A DNA stretch of 64,000 nucleotides from Flaccisagitta enflata (GCA_965153355.1 OZ231126.1:32426001-32490000); one strand, 5' to 3'; shown: positions 46,310-60,280, counted from the first letter of the stretch. Notes: generated from the sequence alone by a model not told the origin. Program-made: numbers and translations.

Positions 46310-46620
46310 TTTTCTCTCTTCATTTTTCATTTTTCATTTTTCATTTTTCATTTTTCATTTTTCATTTTTCATTTTCCGTTTTCCATTTTCCATTTTTTAT
46401 TTTTCACTTTTCATTTTTCACTTTTTACTTTTCATTTTTTAGTTTTTAGTTTTTATCTTTTTTTTACTTTTTTACTTTTCATTTTTCACTTTTTAGTTTT
46501 TTTCTTTTTTTTTTAACTTTTTGACTTTTTGACTTTTTTTTTTTACTTTTTTCCTTTTGATTTTTCGACTTTTAATTTTTGATATACAGTTTTTCTTTTT
46601 TCTCTTTTTTTAACCTTGAA
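46310..46620. repeat. 7-bp tandem repeat (CATTTTT) grading into T-rich sequence
   Basis: About nine perfect units of TTTTTCA from 46318, then degenerate TTTTAGT/TTTTCACT. Confidence 0.9.
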
Positions 46621-46879
46621 TGTTTAAGGTTTCATATTAAAATTCTAGTTTCATAAACTTTAATTTTCTATTCTTTAGAATTTTTGTATAGTAGCATTTA
46701 TATATTCCTTTTATCAAAAATGTTTTGATAAAAAATGACAAAAGTTTGAAAATGATCAATCATTCTCCCACATGCTTAACATGAGATTCAATAACATCGA
46801 CGTAACATAAATGCTGAAACGATTCTCTTGGTTTTGGTCTCAGTCTCTCGTAGAGGAATAACTACAGAGATACAGTGAT

Positions 46880-46880
<1 letters not shown>

Positions 46881-46931
<51 letters not shown>
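46881..46931. repeat. (CAGA)n microsatellite
   Basis: About 12 units. Confidence 0.96.
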
Positions 46932-46932
<1 letters not shown>

Positions 46933-47186
46933 TAGACACAAACATTTCGTTTTATGTTTGTTGACTAGCTTTGAATAACTTTGAATAGCTTTTTATAGCT
47001 TCAAATAGTTGTAAATAGCTTTTGATACCTTTTTATAGCTTTAAATAGACCGTAACGACCAGAAACGAAGTCGTAATATGCAAAAATTGTAACTATAGTG
47101 TCTTTGATGCTATTGGGAAATAGCAAAACGTGACAAAAAACGGGTTTCCGAATTTTCTACGCAATCCGTTGTCATCCACTGATCGA

Positions 47187-47325
47187 ATATGTTCAGCGGC
47201 ACCAGATGCCCTGCTTTAAGTGATGAGCTGCAGAAATTGAGTGAGAGCAGGGCAGCGGCCCCAAAGGACCAATGTCTTTTAGGACACAGGGGTGAATTAC
47301 CAAACTTCCTAAGAGTAGGCCTTGA
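47187..47325 (+). mobile_element. H1a left end
   Basis: ATGTTCAGCGGCACCAGATG, GAGCAGGGCAGCGGCCCCAA, TCTTTTAGGACACAGGGGTG. No core or right end. Confidence 0.65.
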
Positions 47326-47539
47326 TCTACAACTTGGAATTTCTAAGGCTGAAAGCGGATCTCGCTTTGAAAAAAACTCGCCCCCTGAAGTGTTGACTGT
47401 TGTTACAGGCTCTATACGCCACCGATCTAGGCGTTCTTGGTCTTGTTCGACAGAGATTTGATTTCTCTCGCCGTCGGCTTTAACTAAACATTATTATTTT
47501 CTTCTTAGGGGCCCCTAAGGGCCCCCAAAAAAGCCCTTA

Positions 47540-47965
47540 TTGAGATTTTTTTTTTTGAAAAAAAAAGTGGAGTGCAATCAATAGGAAATTGTTTGATTTG
47601 CCTAGATCCAAAATCCTGCATTTTCATTTTTTTTTCAGAAAACTTAAAAAATTCTTTTGTCGCGCGTCAGGGACTTAGAAAAAAAATCACTAAATATTTT
47701 TTTTTGAAAAATGGTTTTTGAAAGTGGGGTGTTATCAATAGGAAATTGTTTGATTTGCCTAGATCCAAAATCTTTTATTTTCATTTTTTTTTTCAAAAAA
47801 CTTTGAAATTTTTTTGTATCGCGCGGCAGGGACTTAAGAAAAAATCTCAAAATATTTTTTTGAAAAATGGTTTTCAAAAGTGGGGTGCAGTTGATAGGAA
47901 ATTGTTTTATTCGCCTAGATCCAAAACCTGTAAAATGATTTTTTTCAAAAAATTTTGAAATTTGA
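47540..47965. repeat. 157-bp tandem repeat, about 2.7 copies
   Basis: AATAGGAAATTGTTTGATTT with GCCTAGATCCAAAA occurs at about 47579, 47737 and 47894; period about 157. Each unit also has TTGTCGCGCGTCAGGGACTT or its variant. Confidence 0.9.
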
Positions 47966-48179
47966 TTGGGGGCGAGTTCAAAGAAAAAACGGAAAAAAAG
48001 AATGTCGGTTTTTTCTTTTACTTTATTAGTATGAAAAAGGCCGTAACTTCTAAACTATTGATGCGATTGTCCTGAAATTTGAAATACTAGCTGACGTCAT
48101 GCTTCTCGACGTACGAGCTAAAAATCTCGATTGTGAACCGTCATAAAGTTGGACGCACTTCTTTGCCTACTAAGAGGGC

Positions 48180-48597
48180 ACTATGGAGGACTTATCTGAT
48201 TTCTTTTAGGGCAAATATGAGGCATCCAGAGGCTGACTTGACGCCTCATAAGAGAGCCAATATGATGCATGAGGGCAGATTCGAGGCCTGAGAGGGTAAT
48301 CTGAAGGCGAGATTGAAGCCAGAAAGGTCAGATTAGAGGCTTGAGAGGGCAAATTTCAGACAAGAGATGGCTAACTACAAGCATGACATGGGTGATTTTA
48401 GATGGAGGGACAGACAACTGGAAATTCACCTTTGTTTGCTACAGTACATCGGCCTTTTAGGTCGATGCTGAAAAAGGGAGGAGGGTAGGATTGAAAGGAA
48501 AGAAGGAAGGAAGGAAGGCAAAAAGGGAGAAATGGCAAGAAGAAATTAACAAATGCGTCCCCCAAATCAAATGTAAAAGCATAGATCATCGGTCCAG
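48180..48597 (+). mobile_element. H1 degenerate copy
   Basis: Six diverged core units (GAGGCCTGAGAGGGTAATCT type), GGAAATTCACCTTTGTTTGC, ACATCGGCCTTTTAGGTCGA, and a second end GTAAAAGCATAGATCATCGG at 48570. Confidence 0.55.
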
Positions 48598-48841
48598 AAG
48601 GAAGGAAGGAATGAAGAAGGGAGGAAAAGGAGGAACAAAAGAACGAGGAGAAGAAAGGAAGTAAGGTTGTAACCAAGCAGGGAATAGATGTAAGGGAGGT
48701 CGAAATAGTAGGAAGGGTGGATGGGAGGAATGGGTGAAGGAAGATGTGTAATTGCAAAAATAAGCACGCGACTGTCGCCATCTTGTTGTAAGTGGAAAGA
48801 GGGAGACTCCTGTTTTGAGTGTCTGCTATTTTCTTTGCGTC

Positions 48842-49035
48842 GTCTCACTGGGGGGAATTTCCTCCACTTTCCTCCTTTTTTGTCTCACTAGAGGGAATTT
48901 TAGTGAGAAAAAATTCCCTCCAGTGAGACTACATTTTTTTCCCTTAAGTGAGACTCTTTTTTTGGTCTCACTGGAGGGAATTTTTTGGTTTCTCACTTAA
49001 GGGAAAAAAATCGTCTCACTAAGGGGATTCCCCCC
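48842..49035. repeat. cluster of TCTCACTNNAGGGAA inverted units (copy 2)
   Basis: About eight units in both orientations (GTCTCACTGGAGGGAATTTT and complement, TCTCACTTAAGGGAAAAAAA). Related to 35375-35532 but different in order. Confidence 0.8.
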
Positions 49036-49074
49036 GATTGGAGCGTTTCCATTTCTTTAGTGTTTTTACATTAG

Positions 49075-50049
<975 letters not shown>

Positions 50050-50248
50050 GTGTTGAAAATTTAGATTGATGAAATCTGGCGAAAGTCTTACACGAAAAAG
50101 AAGGTGAACAACGACCTACAAAATTGTTGTTCTGGTGTTGATTGTTGAATTCAGTCGAATCTTCCGAACAAGGAAGTAGAGAAAAGGGAGTGCAAAAGAT
50201 GACGTCGTATGAGGAGGTGGAGGACAACATATAGTACTGTTGTTTTTG

Positions 50249-50425
<177 letters not shown>

Positions 50426-50684
50426 AAAGGGAGTGCAACGAATTCGTATGAAAAATGATGAAGAGGATGTAGTGAGGCGTAGTTGAGGAAAAAAGTGGAG
50501 AGCATTAAAAACGGGAAATGAAGTTGACTAATTTGTTGTCTTGATCAAAATCGTTTCTGAGAACTGTAGAAGAGAGATAAAAGATGGTTGATAATACGGA
50601 CAGGTGGTACTCTAGTTGGTCACGTTAGGGATTTCAATCCGTGTCTTTTGTTTTAAAGTGTTTTTACGCGGGTAGTGTTTTAGG

Positions 50685-50750
50685 GTTAGGGGTAGGGTTA
50701 GGGTTAGGGATGGGGTGGGTGTTAGGGTTAGGGATAGGGTTGGGTTATTA
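50685..50750. repeat. degenerate TTAGGG (telomere-like) repeats
   Basis: TTAGGGTTAGGGGTAGGGTT, AGGGTTAGGGATGGGGTGGG, TTAGGGTTAGGGATAGGGTT: about nine imperfect units, G-rich on the plus strand. Confidence 0.8.
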
Positions 50751-51086
50751 GGGGTGGGGGAAATGCACTTTAGTCAACAGATCAAGTTGCAGATGAAGAA
50801 AATGTCATAATAAAATAAGAATAGATAGTATGCCAAATTTCAGGGCCTTTGGAACAGTTTTAGCCTAGCCCTCCACCCCCCTCCTGCCCCATTATAAAAG
50901 ATAGGAAACTTTTGAGGCCAAAATCATTCCTATACATTTTCTATGGGAAATCAGGGAGGTGGAGGGCTAGGTTGAAACTGCTCCAAAGGCCCTGAAACTT
51001 GGCATACTATCTATTCTTATCATATTATGACATTTCCTTCATCTGCAACTTGATCTGTTGACTAGAGTGCATTTCCCCCACCCCTA
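50749..51086. mobile_element. foldback miniature element (TAGGGGTGGGGGAAATGCA ends)
   Basis: 338 bp, arms of about 150 bp pair nearly throughout (CAACAGATCAAGTTGCAGAT; GGGCCTTTGGAACAGTTTTA). It directly abuts the TTAGGG-like block. No coding capacity. Confidence 0.85.
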
Positions 51087-51234
51087 TTGGGTTGTAGATA
51101 GATTTAGGGCAAGGTGTGGACTTGGTTTTGTATGTTTTAACTCGAGTGCGCTTGAATTAAAGATTTGCTCTTGCGGGAAAAAACAAATGCACCGGATTGA
51201 ATTCCCTAAGATTACCCTCTAGTTTGTATCCGGC

Positions 51235-51546
<312 letters not shown>

Positions 51547-51559
51547 AAACGCTAAAGAA

Positions 51560-52980
51560 GATAAACGCAAAAGAAGACAAACAAATCTGGGTTAGTTTTC
51601 ATCAAAGCGTCGATGCAAGCAGTGAGAGCGAGTGGAGTTGCGTGGCTCGATGCTAATGTAAGATGCAACGGATGATTCGTGAGGTTAGTCGTGAGCCGCG
51701 TAAATCATAACGCACGGAAAGAATAAGTCAAGAAGATCAGCTGTGTTGTATGTGTCGAGTTGTAACGGTCGCTCGTAAGCGCCTTAGGACCGATCGCAAG
51801 CTGGATATGAGCCTGTTGCAGGAGGATTAGGTATCGCAATCATGGCAAAGGCGTAAAGTAGGTCAACTGCGATAATGATAAGCAACTGAAAGTCAAGTAG
51901 GTCAGATACGATTATGATAACCAACTGAAAGTTAAGTAGGCCTAGACCGTCTTGAGCGGTTATGAATCATGATTTTCGATTATCAGATAATGGCTCCAAG
52001 TACTTGCCTTCAAGCATCCAACATCTAGCTTCTAGTTTCTAGCTTATAACTTGTAGATTCTGGCAAGTGTGATGATCATTAACTCTTAAAGCTAAATGTC
52101 CAAGACTAAAGTTGAAACACTATTTCTTGTATTGGATACCGGATTAAAAACTTTGATTGTGCCACAACTGCCGAGCAAGATACCCAAGTCATGTGTAGCC
52201 ATTGTTACACTAGCTGCAGCGTTTTCTTAATGTATGTCTTCAGTTTGTTGGGTGATTCTTATGTTAAAAAGAAAACTTCTATAGAATGAATAAATGAATT
52301 TAATTTATGACGATGATATGCAAAAGAGGTGTACGAATTACACAATACATCCATTACTATCAAGGGATAGCCAGAAAAGTCGAGGAACTTATTTCCATCT
52401 GGGTCCCGTTGGTTGTCTTTTTGCCTGTCTATGAGAAAATCTAGTTTATGTTTGATATGCTTACGCAAGTGGCTAACCGTCTGGCGACACTTGACAGACA
52501 AGTAGACCACCAATGAACAGGATCACTGAAGACCAGATATCAAAGCCGCTGATGTTGCAAAAATGTTCACAGTCACTGTCGTTATCTTGCGATCTTTATA
52601 GTTAAACTGGCGAAAAACGTTTACAAGAACCCAGCTATCCGACAATGTTCAAACGGGGACTTGCAATGACGTTCTTTGGCAATGATCATCTCTCGCGATG
52701 ATGTCTTTATTGTGCCAATCTCAAGTTTCTCCATACTGGCTACCACGTTTGCTGGTGGTATCTGACTATCTCTAAACTTCTTTCTGGGAATAACGTTCAT
52801 CATCATACGTACTGGCAATGACGGTCACCGGCAAGAATGCGATCAGGCAATCTTCATACAGGCAATGATATTCACTGACAATAAGCGATCAGGCAATCCC
52901 TACACTAGCAGTAACGTTCACTGGCGACTCGACCATTAAGATATGAATTGGCGATATTCGGAGGAGAATATCCAAAATGA
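51560..52980. other. unique sequence, no supported gene
   Basis: Balanced composition. Minus-strand frames of 84 (52259-52513) and 65 codons (52621-52818) are non-repetitive but unrecognised; GGCAATGAYGTTCACTGGC-type words repeat at 52790-52930. Confidence 0.4.
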
Positions 52981-52984
52981 ACGA

Positions 52985-53215
52985 AGAGATGCACGATGGC
53001 ACAAGGATCTCTATGACGAAGCATAATGGTGCGAGAATCGATGTAAGGAAGCACGATGGTACGAGGATCGATATGACAAAGCACTATGGTATGTGGATGA
53101 ATATGAGGAAGCACAATGGCACAAGGATCTCTATGACTAAGCAAAATGGTACAAGGATAGATAAAAAGAAGCACTATGGTACAAGGATCAATATGAGGAA
53201 GCACAGCTGCTCCTT
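52985..53215. repeat. 30-bp tandem repeat, about 7.5 copies
   Basis: GAAGCACGATGGTACGAGGA then TCGATATGAC; period 30. Plus-strand frame reads as MTKHNGTRIS-like units. Confidence 0.9.
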
Positions 53216-53219
53216 GAAC

Positions 53220-53600
53220 AAGTTCATCCACAGAAAACCAATCAATTTATCATAAAAATAATGATAAGTACCTTTAGACATGCATTTGTGCCCGGAAAAT
53301 CGAGATATTTTTCAACCTTTGAGTTTGTTTAGTATGTCTTGAAACACAAGCATGGCAGATTAACTAATAACTGGTTGCAGTCATGATCTCATTGATAGGC
53401 AGATACACAAAGAATCTCATGAGGTTTTTTGAACTGATTAAAAAACAATATGCTTGACAGGAACTTTTTGTGAATATGTGTAGATTATAGAAATAGAAAT
53501 ATCACAGTAAGAAAAAGACCTACACTGTCACTGTCTCGATTTTGGTATGATCAATCAAAAGTGGAACCCACTCGGCACTTTCAGTTGTTCTATTGATAGA
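53220..53600. other. no recognisable gene
   Basis: AT-rich unique sequence. Confidence 0.5.
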
Positions 53601-53646
53601 AAGAGCGGACAAACGGAAATCCCTTTTGGGTCGTTATAGACAGAGC

Positions 53647-53801
<155 letters not shown>

Positions 53802-53913
53802 TGTGCCAATAACTGGACGATTATATGCCTGAATCGGGCGAACCCAGCTGAGTCCAGGAGTGAGGCCATAGCTGAGGCCAGAGAGCTGAATCTCCAGCAA
53901 CTCAATATAACAT

Positions 53914-54112
53914 AACAAGGCCGGATTCACGGCTACCCCAGTCGCGTGCGGGTGGGCAGGGGCCGTATTTGAGGTCACTTCATTATTTGAGCAGGAGCAG
54001 TGAGGCCAAAGACCGCAAGAATCCAGAAAAAAGTAAAGTGTGACGGACGGATGGACGTACGGACGGAACGACGGACCGACGGACGGACCGACAAAGCGGG
54101 GTTTAGAGTCAT
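53914..54112 (+). mobile_element. H2 element, hairpin lost
   Basis: AACAAGGCCGGATTCACGGC, CCAGTCGCGTGCGGGTGGGC, GAGCAGGAGCAGTGAGGCCA, AAAAAAGTAAAGTGTGACGG, (ACGG)n, GACAAAGCGGGGTTTAGAGT; the terminal hairpin is replaced by other sequence. Confidence 0.8.
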
Positions 54113-54196
54113 CCAACAGCCACTGGCACTGGAAAACTGGATGAGGAAAAAGAGGCTTTCACAGAAAATCATATTTCAGCGTGTTTTTTGTTTTTT

Positions 54197-54285
54197 TGTC
54201 GCTTCTTACGCGACTCTATAAGAGGGTGTGTCCGTCGGACTGTCGGTACGTATGTCCACCGATAGGTAGGTCTGTAAACTGATAT
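54197..54285 (-). mobile_element. H2 right end
   Basis: GTCGCTTCTTACGCGAC hairpin, TCTATAAGAGGGTGTGTCCG, TCGG-type repeats. Confidence 0.65.
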
Positions 54286-54289
54286 ATTA

Positions 54290-54890
54290 GTTGGTGGTGC
54301 TATTTTTTGATGAAGTGAAGTTGTATCCCTGCCAACCCATATTACAGTCCATACAACTGCAACTGCAGACGAATATCTATTTCCCTTCGGTAATTAGCCC
54401 TTTTTTTCATTGCGCTAATGAGGATTGAGTCGCGCTTTGTCTACTTATATTTCACTTTCCACTTTCCACTATTTATGACCACTTTCCACTATTTATTTCC
54501 CTATACTATACAGAAATGAGTAGCTTTTGAATGTTTTATTTTACTTTTATATGTTTAGTTTATTTCTCACAAACGTTTTCCTAAAGTTTTTTGTAAGATA
54601 CTTTTTGTTGCACATTTCAAATTTCATATAAATACAGGAATTCATACACAAGAAAAGGTGTTCTGTAACACAGCGTGCACGTGGGTGCGCCCTCATACGG
54701 ACAGAAACAGTGCGAGAGAAAGAGGTATAGACAAACAAAGATCGAGACAGACACAAACATTAGATGGGGACAGACGCAATTCCTGCTTACTAGAGCACTA
54801 TCTATCAAACAAAGACCATCCATTCATTTTAATATGACAAAATTATAAACAAATATTCGGTTTTTCCCCTCTTCAAACACAGAGTGAGAC
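54290..54890. other. no recognisable gene
   Basis: AT-rich unique sequence with a CACTTTCCACTATTTATG short duplication at 54457-54500. Confidence 0.5.
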
Positions 54891-55030
<140 letters not shown>

Positions 55031-55669
55031 AGACAGAGACAGTCGAATAGACGCAAAGACAGAAAAATAGAAATTATGAAAGGCAGTAAGTGACGCGAAA
55101 TAAAAGTTTCTTTTGACTTATGTGACAATTTGGCATAGAATGCACAGCAGGTCACAGAGATCAATGCTCATGAATACAAAAAAAAACACTGGCTGGAATA
55201 TTTGTTTTTTTGGTGGGGAAAAGATTTTGGTTAAGGGGAGGGAGGAAGGGACAATAAGGGAGAAAGTGGAGTTAGGAGGTAAGAGGGAAAGGGGATGAAC
55301 AGGCTGGGAAGAGAAGGAGGGGGAGTGAGGGAAGGAAAGGGGCTGAAGGAGGAAGATAGAGATTGGAGAGCATGAGGGGGGGAAGATGGGGGTGAAGGAC
55401 GTAGGAAGGGCGGGCTATCCAGGGTGAGGGGGTGAGTGTGAGTCGTCTTGGCGAAGTCATGTAAATGTTTCTTCTATTTTCTGCCATTTCTGAGGGACTT
55501 GGATCGTTAGTAAGTTGTTTAATCGGTACAATTTCAGTTATTTCACTGTCTGTTGACGAGCAAATGAAATGAAAACACAGACAAAAAAAAAGAAGCATAT
55601 GAAGAATAAAATTATGGAATTTTAACTCTACTTCAAACGCACCATTACACTTAAATAAACAAGATCCTA

Positions 55670-56455
55670 CAGTTAACCCCGCTCTGACGGACCTGCCACC
55701 AATGGAATTCCCCCTACAACAACTGCAAATTCATGGTCCCTTCGAGTTGATTTCTTTTTTTTTGCCTTTGTTGGCAAAAACAGAATAACAGAATGCCTAC
55801 AGTACGATGGGAGCAATGACGACCTAGACTGGAGGATAGATCTTAGGTATCCTAATTTTATTTGTATCATAAAATATCTTAGATCTAGGCTGATTGAAGG
55901 TTGCTCTATTGAGTGAATGCATTTACGTCTCTTAAACTTTAACTTGTGACTTGACCTCATGAAGACTTCATTTTTCAAAGTTCTAATCTATTTTATTAGA
56001 TTAGGCGAAAAATTTTGTATAGATTTGAAAAAAAAAAATGAGCTCAATTGGATTATTTTTACAAGTTTTTTGGCTATCTTTAATAAACAAAATTTATGCA
56101 AATTAGTTTTTGGGAAAAACTTAAAACGGCCTTAAAACCTGTAAAAATGAACCAATTTAGCTGATTTTTTTTCAAAATCATATAAAGTTTTTTATCCAAT
56201 TTATTGAGTTAGATTATAACTTCAAAAAATGAAGTCTTGATGAGGTCAAGTCCCAATTTGAAGTTTGAGAGATGCAAATCTATTCACTCAATAGAGCAAC
56301 CTTTAATTAGCCTAGATCTCACATTATCCATAATACAAATGAAATTAAGATACCTAAAATCTATCCTCCACTCTAGGTCATCATTGCTCCCATTGTACTG
56401 TATAACAGAAGAAAATTGTTGGTTCCCTGAAATCCGTTAGAGCGGCGATTAACTG
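55670..56455. mobile_element. foldback miniature element, family B, long copy
   Basis: 786 bp flanked by TA. Ends CAGTTAACCCCGCTCTGACG and complement of CGTTAGAGCGGCGATTAACTG. Arms pair for over 300 bp (GTTGCTCTATTGAGTGAATG; TGAAGACTTCATTTTTCAAA). Frames over it are arm translations, not genes. Confidence 0.9.
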
Positions 56456-56618
56456 TATATCTAAGGGCAGATGGAGTGTGAGATATTTACTGCACACTGA
56501 GCACAATTGTATTTGCTTTGAAAGGCCAATGAATCGTGAATCATGATGCCATTGGAATGAAATACTAAGACGCCTCCATGTTTGCTATCCCCAGGAGAAA
56601 AAACAACACAGAGACCAA

Positions 56619-56852
<234 letters not shown>

Positions 56853-57025
56853 CTAAGTGTTTGAATGCCATAGAAAGAGAGCGTTCGATGTCAAAGTAGT
56901 GTGGCTAAGTAAAATGGTGATGAATATTTATGTCCAATGGACGATTTTCTAGCAGGACGTTGGCATTTGGTTTTGAATTCATTAAATGAAATTTGCAAGT
57001 TATCCTCATAAAAAGCATGTGCAAA

Positions 57026-57266
57026 GGACAAAAAAAAACAAAAAAAAAAAAAAAAACAAAAGAAACATTAGGAAATCTTTTAACACGTGATGCAAACAAT
57101 TAAAACAAAATTACAAAGGAAACCAAAGAACTGCGAGGAAATCACATTACCAACCATTTTTTTCTCTTGCCCTTAATGTGATACAATTACATTAAGGAGA
57201 AATGATAGAAGAGCAAGAGCAAGACCAAGGAGAATTCACGAGCATACATAACCCCAAAAAGTGCCT

Positions 57267-57335
<69 letters not shown>
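57026..57335. repeat. A-rich tract (57026-57060) and (CAA)n (57269-57335)
   Basis: The sequence between them is unique and non-coding as far as I can see. Confidence 0.9.
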
Positions 57336-57337
<2 letters not shown>

Positions 57338-57713
57338 TAGCGCACAACTGTGAACAGAAAAGATTTACAACTTTTCTTTCCTTCTCCTTTGATATAATAC
57401 AAGGTGTGCAATAACAATAAATTGCATTTACAACAGAAATGCGAACAACTGCAATAAAAAGGAGCACAGCTGCAAGAAGAAAATCACATTCACGACGATT
57501 CTCTCTTCTGCCCTTGATTTCTTGTTTTCTACGTCTCCTTCTTTGTCTCATTTTTCTTTTATTCTTTTGTCTCTGTCTTTGACTATTTTGCCCTTGATTT
57601 CTTATGCTTGTGCCATCGATTCCTATCAAAATCTCCGAAGGGAAAACTCCATTTCCATTCCACTTTTTCTTTCTTGTTGCCTTTCCTCTTTTTTTTCTTT
57701 TAATCATTTCTTT

Positions 57714-57768
57714 TCTTTTTCTTTTCTTTTCTTTTCTTTTCTTTTCTTTTCTTTTCTTTTCTTTTCTG
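57714..57768. repeat. (CTTTT)n microsatellite
   Basis: Perfect pentanucleotide. Confidence 0.96.
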
Positions 57769-58027
57769 TTTGTTTGTTTGTCTCTTTGTGTCTCTTTCTT
57801 TCTACAATGTATATTTCTTTGATTTTCGTAAAGGCCACACACTCCTGTACGTCCGTACATTGATCCGTGATCAATTGCCCTACTCAATCAGTGTGAAAAC
57901 GCGCATTTTTGACCCAACTGCACAACTAGTGTTGACAGCGTGAACAGCCTTGTTACTCAGTTTCTCACATTACATTGCTTCTGGAACATGTCTTATTTTT
58001 TTTTTCAGGAGAAAAAAAAAACAGTTA

Positions 58028-58534
58028 CAGTAGATGTCGTCTATACTTGGAAATACGGGGGCCCTCATATCCTGATTATTATTTTTGCTAATGAAATGAA
58101 ACTGTGTGTGTATAATGCTTATGTCCTAATGGGTTGACGATAGGGTATGCAGCTCTGTTAATGGAAAATTCTTATGAATATACTTAATCAAATTCGTAGG
58201 GTGGGTCAGCCTCTGTAATCGGTCTAGTGGTTAACTCGCTTAACATCAGGTTCAACTTGATCAGTTTATTTAGTCAAAGGTTCCAGGTTCGAATCTCTGA
58301 CTGGTTTTGCACTTTAAGCAAATGGATGAAGCTGAAACTCTGCAAAAAAATGATTGATCCTAAAATCTTATACTTAAAGTTTTTTTCCTAGGGTAAGCCG
58401 TAGGGGGATGCCATACCCCATTGTCAACCCCTTTGGATCTATATATTACATCAGCAAAATATCAGTCCTCTTAACTATACTGATACTCAGGTTATGAGCT
58501 CCCCCGTATTTCCATGTCTAGACGACATCTGCTG
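58028..58534. mobile_element. foldback miniature element, family C, with tRNA-like insert
   Basis: 507 bp flanked by TA. Ends CAGTAGATGTCGTCTATACT and complement of GTCTAGACGACATCTGCTG, followed by GGAAATACGGGGG. The middle holds a tRNA-like sequence. Confidence 0.85.
58205..58304 (+). mobile_element. tRNA-related sequence (SINE head or tRNA pseudogene)
   Basis: A-box-like GGTCTAGTGGTTAAC and a near-canonical B box GGTTCGAATCT, with GTCAG at the 5' end complementary to CTGAC at the 3' end. The A-B spacing is long (about 60 nt), as in a tRNA with a long variable arm or a tRNA-derived SINE. I cannot fold a convincing anticodon arm, so not a functional tRNA call. Confidence 0.5.
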
Positions 58535-59201
58535 TATATCAAGCGTGAGAGATTTACATCTGTGAGGGAACTTAAGAAGCAAGGTCGGATGCACGGTCCA
58601 GGCGAAAACGCACATAACAGCACAGATCGATATAGCAAATGGGACACTTGCAGGGTAAGAAAAAGACAGAGGAACATAGATAGACACAGAGACATACACA
58701 TGGTCAGATGCGGAGACTTAGAGATCATGCAGATTCCACTCCCCTTTAGTAGTAGTAATACACTTTTTTTTTTTATAAGAGACTTTTTTGCAATAGACAT
58801 GAGCGGGAGATTTGCCCAAACTTTAGGAACAAAATAAGAGAGTGCCCAGGCTGAGATTCAGTTTTGGTAGTTTTTAAGACATTTTTTCATGAAGATAAAA
58901 TGACGGTTTTTCAATTTTCTTTCGAAAAAATTGGCAGTTTTTTTTTTTAAACTACTTCATTGTAACGTTTTCCTGTTAAATAAAGCAACATATTCAAATT
59001 TTAGAGGTAATGAACAAGTTTTGAACTAATGGTACTTGTAACATTGCTAAATAATGTATTAATCGGGAAAAAAGTCGAAGTCAGTCTTCGACTTTTTGAC
59101 ATATTTAAGAGAAACAGGGTTTTCATTTTCTTATTAGGAAGTTGTGAATCTCCACCGACCGAATGAGGCCTCCATTGAAATTGATAGGGTAAGTAAATTT
59201 G

Positions 59202-59290
59202 ATAATTCTCTTTCATTTGGCGCCAAGCAGAATGCTCTACGACAAATGTTTTTTGCGCTATGATTTTTTAAAGATTTATTTGCGAAAAAT
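59202..59290 (+). repeat. dispersed repeat, copy 2 (first copy near 5826)
   Basis: GGCGCCAAGCAGAATGCTCT and GCGCTATGATTTTTTAAAGA match 5852-5900 in order and spacing. Confidence 0.55.
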
Positions 59291-59337
59291 TCAAATGAAA
59301 TTTTTTTAAATTTTTTATGATTTTGTGTAGGATCAAT

Positions 59338-59615
59338 AAAGAAGTGTACTTATGTTTACTCGAGCATGCAAATACAAAAAAACATGTTTACGAGCACAGC
59401 TGCTCATCTGTGAGGGCGTTTTGGAGCATTATAGCTCATTTAGCTCACTTAGCTCAGTCTTTTTTTTCTGATTTCAGATATGATAAAGAAATAAATATTT
59501 TCAAACTTGATTAAGCAAGCAGATGAAAAAAAACATGTCAGTGAGCAGAGCTGCTCATCTGTGAGGGCGTTTTCAAGTATTCTAGCTCATTTAGCTTGCT
59601 CTTTTTCTTTGATTG
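59338..59615. repeat. two-copy tandem duplication, about 165 bp
   Basis: GCTGCTCATCTGTGAGGGCG with TTTAGCTYRCTY following occurs at about 59398 and 59552. Confidence 0.85.
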
Positions 59616-59729
59616 CTTTTGATTTGATCTAACAAATAAAAAAATTCAGTGACTGAAGATAAAAGCATGGTGAAAAGTGACCAATGCTCATGACTTATTT
59701 CCTCACGGCGACAGCCGCCATCACTGGTA

Positions 59730-60280
59730 CAGTAGATGTCGTCTAGACTTGGAAATACGGGGAATTCACTACAGGCAGACAAATAAATTTAAGAGACTGA
59801 TATTTGAAATATAAACTATTAGGACTTTATTGCTTCATGAGTTAGCTTATGGAAACACATTTATAGCTCACGCAAAGTATCAATATTTTGAGAATTTTGA
59901 GGAAACATTGTTTAAAATGAATTTTTAAACTTTTCATATGTTCTGTAAGAATATTGCTCGTTTAGCCATTGCTAGGGGGCGTTACTATGTGTGAAAGCCC
60001 TGTGATGCTCCCTAGCAACCGCCAAACGAGCGATATTCTTACAGAACATACTGTGGGAAAGTTGTAGCAAATTTCATTTTAAACAATGTTCCCTCAAAAA
60101 ATTTCTCAAAAAATTGATACTTTGGCGTAAATACATGGAAATGTGTTTCCATGGCAACCAACACCCATGGGCAATAAAGCATCATTTTATTAGTTTATAT
60201 TTCAAATATCAATCCTTTAGGCTTATTTATCTTCCTGTCATGAATTCCCCCGGATTTCCAAGTCTAGACGACATCTACTG
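59730..60280. mobile_element. foldback miniature element, family C, second copy
   Basis: 551 bp flanked by TA. Same ends as 58028-58534. Arms of about 270 bp pair nearly throughout, meeting at a short loop near 59990. No tRNA-like insert. Confidence 0.9.

Noticed and set aside
55673-56440. Two similar open frames (minus and plus) as a possible gene pair
   Set aside because: They are the two arms of the family B foldback read in opposite directions.
58205-58304. Functional tRNA gene
   Set aside because: Long A-B spacing, no convincing anticodon arm or full acceptor stem.
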